NCBI GenBank assembly: GCA_900554545.1
Contig: USHW01000051.1
Span: 1 to 15,263 of the forward strand
Length of the DNA stretch: 15,263 nucleotides
Direction: 5' to 3'
DNA from: an uncultured Prevotella sp.
GTDB lineage: Bacteria; Bacteroidota; Bacteroidia; Bacteroidales; Bacteroidaceae
Part shown: one piece after another, positions 12,079-15,263 of the stretch
How positions within the stretch are numbered: the first letter of the stretch is position 1
Layout: each line of letters begins with the position of its first letter
The notes under the pieces: model-generated
Database searches by the model: none
The model's input: the letters and a program-made list of their open reading frames with translations, nothing else
Told to the model about the DNA's origin: nothing
Position numbers and translations under genes: made by a program

Positions 12079-14232
12079 ATGAAAACATCATTACTACGAC
12101 TTTTGTTTGCCGCAGTGTTTGCCTGCGGCGCGGTGTTTGCGCAGGATGTGAGGGCGCAGGACTTTATCGTGGACGGCATCCAGTATTACAAAACGTCAGA
12201 CAATACTTGCGAGATAATGGGGGCACCCTCTGATTATATAGGCGATTTTGTGATACCCGAAAGCGTAGAGTATGCGAGTATAATTTTCACTGTTACGGGT
12301 ATAAGAAGCCACGCGTTTTATAATTGCGACATGATGTCATCTGTTACAATTCCAAACACTGTGACTTATATTGGGGATGAAGCGTTTAACAGCTGCACAA
12401 GATTGACGAGTATTGTAATTCCGGAGTCTGTAACAAGTATTGGTGAAAGTGCTTTTGATTACTGTTATAGATTGACAGAAGTTGAGATATTGGGAAATAT
12501 AGAGATAGTCAGCGAGAAAATGTTTCATACTTGTAGGGCGTTGAAAACGGTGAAGCTTCCTGAGTCAGTCAAGAGGATAGACGCTTCAGCCTTTTCGGGT
12601 TGTGAAGATTTGGAGGAAATAAATTTGCCCAGTCATCTTGCTTATATCGACGTATATGCTTTTTCTTCGTGCAGTTCATTGAAGTCGATAGTAATTCCCA
12701 ATACGGTAACACGTATAGGCATGTGGGCTTTTTCCGGCTGCACTTCTTTGGAGGCGGTCACGCTTTCAAGTTCAATGACAGATATATCTTCTTGGTGTTT
12801 CCATTACTGTCAGAACCTTAATAAGGTAGTCATTCCTGAATCTATAACGAGTATAAGCCAACACTCATTTCAAGATTGTTCGAGTTTGAAAACGCTTAAG
12901 CTTCCGTCCACAATATCATACATTGGTGATGATGCGTTTAAGGATACCGGCCTGTATTCATTTTCGTATCTTGGCTCAACGCAGGCAGCACTAAAATATA
13001 GATATGATTGTGGTGTTTCCGATGTGGAAAAGGTAATCTGTATGGAAGAGTTTTTTCCTCCTCGTGATATTAGGTATTATACAGAAGAAGATGGAATGTT
13101 TGTATGCGAAGGCTTGCAGCCTGGTGAGAAATATTATGCAAGCTTTGGATTCCGATATGGCGATGGAAAAATATATGATTTTACCATGGATGAAAGATCT
13201 ACAAGTAGTGTCAGCATTAATCTCAAGTACGAATATGTGTCGCCGGTGGAGCTTCACTGTTATGTTGAATACAATGCCGGTGACGCCGATGTTACTTGGG
13301 CGGGCTTCACAGACATTGACATTCATGACGGCAGCGAGCCGTTTACCGTAGAAGGTGACACACTGAAGCTTGACGGACTTGAGCCCGGGCGTAGTTATAA
13401 TATTAATTACACCGTTATAGCCAACGACAAAGAGTGTGAAAAATATAAGATTATTAATATGCCTGAATTGGAGCTTACCACCCTCCCGGCCAAGGCAACG
13501 TCGAACACAGTTGCGCTGATTTGCGCCGAGACCAACCTGCCTGACACCGTTGGGGGGACGGGCTTCGAGTGGCGCAGGTACGACGCGCCGGAGGAGATGC
13601 CTTCGTCCACGGCAGCGTGCCCCGTCATCGACGGTGTGCTGACAGGCTCGCTCAACAACCTCAGTCCGTCGACGTATTACAAGTTCCGCCCGTACTACAA
13701 GGCCGAGAGCGGCAAGATGTTTTACGGCGAATGGGTGGCTTTCATCACGGCTGACGCTTATGTCTACTTCGAACCTACCGTCCGCACATACGAGGCGGCT
13801 GACATCACGGAGACGACAGCAGCCGTTTCAGCCGCCGCAGTGCAGGGGTCTGACGCCATAACGGAGCAGGGCTTCGAGTATTGGCCTACCGCAACGCGTT
13901 CGGCAGCCATGCGCATGGAGGCTGCCGTGCCGCATAGTGTGCAGACGGTGACGGCCTTGGGCCAGGTTATGACGGCCACGCTTGAAGGTTTGCAGCCGGG
14001 CACTGGCTATACATTCCGCGCTTATGCCAAGACAGCCAAGGGTACGACTTACGGCAATGAGCTTACGTTTACTACACAGACCTCAAGCGGAATACAGTCG
14101 GTTCCCATAACCGGCGGCGCAGTGGAAACGGCGCGTTACGACGCTGCGGGGCGCAAGGTAAGCTCACCTGTGCGTGGTCTCAACATCGTGGTTATGAGCG
14201 ACGGCAGTGTCAGAAAAGAGATTGTAAGGTAA
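12079..14232 (+). CDS. Secreted BspA-like leucine-rich-repeat protein with fibronectin-like C-terminal part
   Basis: A 717-aa predicted cell-surface or secreted protein. A signal peptide spans about residues 1-21 (cleavage after AVFA). Residues 58-295 hold about ten BspA-type (LRR_5) repeats, mostly 23 residues long with the pattern IPxSVTxIGxxAFxxCxxLxxV, for example 113-135 and 205-227. Residues 330-460 form a less regular beta-rich region. Residues about 464-560 and 565-668 look like fibronectin III-type domains (LSPSTYYKFRPYY, LQPGTGYTFRAYA). The C-terminus (YDAAGRKVSSPVRGLNIVVMSDG) resembles short sorting-domain ends of type IX-secreted Bacteroidetes proteins, though it is degenerate. 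BspA relatives bind host matrix or other bacteria; the ligand here is unknown. Base composition changes sharply within the gene near 13480. Alone in its transcription unit, with two hairpins after its stop. Confidence 0.85.
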   Translation: MKTSLLRLLFAAVFACGAVFAQDVRAQDFIVDGIQYYKTSDNTCEIMGAPSDYIGDFVIPESVEYASIIFTVTGIRSHAFYNCDMMSSVTIPNTVTYIGDEAFNSCTRLTSIVIPESVTSIGESAFDYCYRLTEVEILGNIEIVSEKMFHTCRALKTVKLPESVKRIDASAFSGCEDLEEINLPSHLAYIDVYAFSSCSSLKSIVIPNTVTRIGMWAFSGCTSLEAVTLSSSMTDISSWCFHYCQNLNKVVIPESITSISQHSFQDCSSLKTLKLPSTISYIGDDAFKDTGLYSFSYLGSTQAALKYRYDCGVSDVEKVICMEEFFPPRDIRYYTEEDGMFVCEGLQPGEKYYASFGFRYGDGKIYDFTMDERSTSSVSINLKYEYVSPVELHCYVEYNAGDADVTWAGFTDIDIHDGSEPFTVEGDTLKLDGLEPGRSYNINYTVIANDKECEKYKIINMPELELTTLPAKATSNTVALICAETNLPDTVGGTGFEWRRYDAPEEMPSSTAACPVIDGVLTGSLNNLSPSTYYKFRPYYKAESGKMFYGEWVAFITADAYVYFEPTVRTYEAADITETTAAVSAAAVQGSDAITEQGFEYWPTATRSAAMRMEAAVPHSVQTVTALGQVMTATLEGLQPGTGYTFRAYAKTAKGTTYGNELTFTTQTSSGIQSVPITGGAVETARYDAAGRKVSSPVRGLNIVVMSDGSVRKEIVR

Positions 14233-14254
14233 GTTTATAGTAATACCAATTTGC

Positions 14255-14291
14255 AACAGGCGTCCTTTCGCAATGCGAAAGGACGCCTGTT
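14255..14291. terminator. Perfect 18-bp hairpin after the BspA-like gene
   Basis: Arms 14255-14272 and 14274-14291 are perfectly complementary around a single central base. It lies 22 bp after the stop codon. There is no T-run on either side, so it may stabilise the 3' end rather than terminate in the classic way. Confidence 0.65.
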
Positions 14292-14297
14292 AGTGTG

Positions 14298-14336
14298 CCA
14301 AATGCCGTGTTTTGCGTCGCAAAACACGGCATTTGG
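14298..14336. terminator. Perfect 19-bp hairpin, second of the pair
   Basis: Arms 14298-14316 and 14318-14336 are perfectly complementary around one central T. It starts six bases after the first hairpin, has an unrelated arm sequence and likewise lacks a T-run. Such neat odd-length palindromes may be mobile repeat units. Confidence 0.65.
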
Positions 14337-14381
14337 TAACTTGTTGGCTGTCAGGCGGTTATTCTATGCGCACTATTTGGC

Positions 14382-14425
14382 AATAGGCCGAACAGGACAG
14401 ATGCGCCGATAAGGCCAATACCTTG
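14382..14425. repeat. 9-nt tandem array (AATAGGCCG / AACAGGACA type)
   Basis: Units AATAGGCCG, AACAGGACA, GATGCGCCG, ATAAGGCC (8 nt), AATACCTTG. It belongs to the family of 1699-1730 and 5003-5151. It lies in the gene-free spacer 14233-14752, which otherwise holds the two hairpins, repeat copy D and the hsp20 leader. Confidence 0.65.
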
Positions 14426-14444
14426 CACACGGCGAAGTCATATC

Positions 14445-14499
14445 AAGCTCCCTTGCTTTGGTAGGGGGAGGGTGGGGCGTCCCTTGGGTTGGGGTGTGT
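14445..14499 (+). repeat. GC-rich intergenic repeat, degenerate copy D
   Basis: Begins AAGCTCCCTTG like copies A and C, then GGGGGAGGGTGGGG, followed by a second partial unit CCCTTGGGTTGGGGTGTGT. The core palindrome is broken by insertions, so this is a decayed or duplicated copy. Confidence 0.55.
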
Positions 14500-14566
14500 G
14501 CTGGGTGGTTATGGTTGGTGTTGTGCCGTTTTGTCATTAAAAATATGTTGCAATGATTAAAATATT

Positions 14567-14575
14567 TATACTTTG
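14567..14575 (+). promoter_or_regulatory. Possible hsp20 promoter -7 element
   Basis: TATACTTTG resembles TAnnTTTG with one extra base between TA and TTTG. A TTG lies at 14548-14550, somewhat too close for the usual spacing. Transcription would give a leader of about 170 nt before hsp20. Weak call. Confidence 0.3.
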
Positions 14576-14650
14576 CTGACTATTTGTCAGTAAAACATGT
14601 CGTTATGTCGAAATGTGTAAGTGGCACGGATGTTGCATTATGATGGGTGA

Positions 14651-14709
14651 AAGCTCCGAACGGAAGCGAGGGGCAATCGAAGGAGGCGAGGCCGCAGGAG
14701 GCGGAGCTT
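14651..14709 (+). promoter_or_regulatory. Stem in the hsp20 leader
   Basis: AAGCTCCG (14651-14658) pairs with CGGAGCTT (14702-14709) over 8 bp. The loop is purine-rich and contains AGGAGG twice (14681-14686 and 14696-14701). It lies upstream of, and does not directly sequester, the true ribosome-binding site at 14738-14744. It could be an RNA control element, but this is not shown. Confidence 0.35.
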
Positions 14710-14737
14710 CCGGATATGAAAGGTTAAAAATAAAAAT

Positions 14738-14744
14738 AAGGAGG
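14738..14744 (+). promoter_or_regulatory. Strong Shine-Dalgarno site of hsp20
   Basis: AAGGAGG lies 8 nt before the ATG. It stands out because most genes of this window have A/T-rich leaders without any such sequence. It fixes the start at 14753. Confidence 0.85.
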
Positions 14745-14752
14745 ATTTAATT

Positions 14753-15184
14753 ATGGCTATGTTACCAGTTTTCGGACGCAATTCTTGGATGCCTGACGTA
14801 TTCAACGACTTTTTCGACAACGACTTCATGACGCGCGCCAACGCTACGGCACCGGCAATCAACGTCAAGGAGAGTGAAAAAGAATATACCGTTGAGCTTG
14901 CGGCTCCGGGGCTTAAGAAGGAGGATTTCAACGTGAACATCGACCGCGACGGCAACCTGCACATCCGCATGGAGAGCAAGGACGAGCACAAGGATGAGGA
15001 CAAGAAGAGCCACTACCTGCGCCGCGAGTTCTCTTACTCGAAGTACGAGCAGACGCTGCTCTTGCCCGACGATGTTGACAAGGACGCCATCGAGGCCAAG
15101 GTGAACGACGGAGTGCTTACCGTCAACCTGCCTAAGACAGCCAAGAAGGAAGAGCAAACGCTCAAGCAGATTGAAGTGAAGTAA
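14753..15184 (+). CDS. Hsp20-family small heat-shock protein
   Basis: ATP-independent holdase chaperone of 143 aa that keeps unfolding proteins soluble; cytoplasmic oligomer. The alpha-crystallin domain spans about residues 35-130, with the landmarks VELAAPGLKKEDFNV, the YLRREFSY strand and the signature GVLTVNLPK. A short phenylalanine-rich N-terminal arm (VFNDFFDNDFM) and a C-terminal IEV resembling the I-x-I/V oligomerisation motif complete the family plan. The start is set by a strong AAGGAGG 8 nt upstream. It is monocistronic as far as visible, with a long leader containing a possible stem and a repeat array plus hairpin after the stop. Heat or stress induction is expected from the family, but no known heat-shock operator (for example a CIRCE repeat) was seen. 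Confidence 0.95.
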   Translation: MAMLPVFGRNSWMPDVFNDFFDNDFMTRANATAPAINVKESEKEYTVELAAPGLKKEDFNVNIDRDGNLHIRMESKDEHKDEDKKSHYLRREFSYSKYEQTLLLPDDVDKDAIEAKVNDGVLTVNLPKTAKKEEQTLKQIEVK

Positions 15185-15188
15185 AAAG

Positions 15189-15220
15189 GGTGAGAAATTG
15201 AGAAGGTGAGAAGGTGAGAA
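15189..15220. repeat. 8-nt tandem array (GGTGAGAA)
   Basis: Four in-register octamers: GGTGAGAA, ATTGAGAA, GGTGAGAA, GGTGAGAA, starting four bases after the hsp20 stop. With its AGCCTGCCGG end it is the inverted counterpart of 5150-5191. Confidence 0.8.
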
Positions 15221-15223
15221 AGC

Positions 15224-15263
15224 CTGCCGGTTTGTTGGTTTTTGAATTTTGACAAACCGGCAG
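15224..15263 (+). terminator. 12-bp hairpin at the window edge, possible hsp20 terminator
   Basis: CTGCCGGTTTGT (15224-15235) pairs perfectly with ACAAACCGGCAG (15252-15263) around a 16-nt T-rich loop. The window ends on the last paired base, so a following T-run or a larger repeat cannot be assessed. Confidence 0.5.

Noticed and set aside
12079..12141. Lipoprotein signal (VFAC) for the BspA-like protein
   Set aside because: The residues before the cysteine fit a lipobox poorly, while a normal signal peptidase I site (AVFA before QD) is well placed.

Overview
The window looks like a chromosomal segment of a Bacteroidales bacterium, most likely a Prevotella-type member of the Prevotellaceae. 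The signs are Bacteroidetes-style promoter boxes (TTTG plus TAnnTTTG), start codons mostly without Shine-Dalgarno sequences, a B-type fumarate reductase/succinate dehydrogenase operon ordered C-A-B, a secreted BspA-like leucine-rich-repeat protein, and abundant degenerate intergenic repeats. Species cannot be named from sequence alone.

Layout. Positions 284-7373 carry six housekeeping genes on the minus strand, in transcription order mnmG (tRNA U34 modification), apt (adenine salvage), uvrC (excision repair), dtd (D-aminoacyl-tRNA deacylase), a MazG-like pyrophosphohydrolase and deoC (deoxyribose-phosphate aldolase). A divergent promoter region (about 7650-7725) separates them from the plus-strand frdC-frdA-[four-helix-bundle gene]-frdB operon, which ends at a good intrinsic terminator (11844-11878). 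FrdCAB is the membrane complex that reduces fumarate to succinate, the last step of the main anaerobic electron-transport route in this group. Next come a secreted BspA-like LRR/fibronectin-like protein (12079-14232), a 520-bp spacer with two perfect hairpins, and an Hsp20 small heat-shock chaperone (14753-15184).

The most notable content lies between the genes. (1) Nearly every spacer holds a short degenerate tandem array with 7-, 8- or 9-nt units, largely kept in register and often starting within a few bases of a stop codon. (2) Octamer arrays in converging orientation (GGTT... then ...AACC) flank a 23S-rRNA-intervening-sequence-type four-helix-bundle gene inserted between frdA and frdB. 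The mnmG-frdC spacer has the same two-arm architecture without a gene, as if empty. (3) A GC-rich palindromic repeat occurs four times; one copy supplies the last 11 codons and stop codon of uvrC. (4) A perfect 16-bp parS-like palindrome and a 15/16 match lie on either side of apt, suggesting ParB loading sites near mnmG (gidA). (5) A 15-bp dyad TTGAT-N5-ATCAA occurs upstream of both frdC and the BspA-like gene.

No tRNA, rRNA, CRISPR array, transposase or phage gene was seen. Function calls rest on motif and family recognition by eye; no database search was run.
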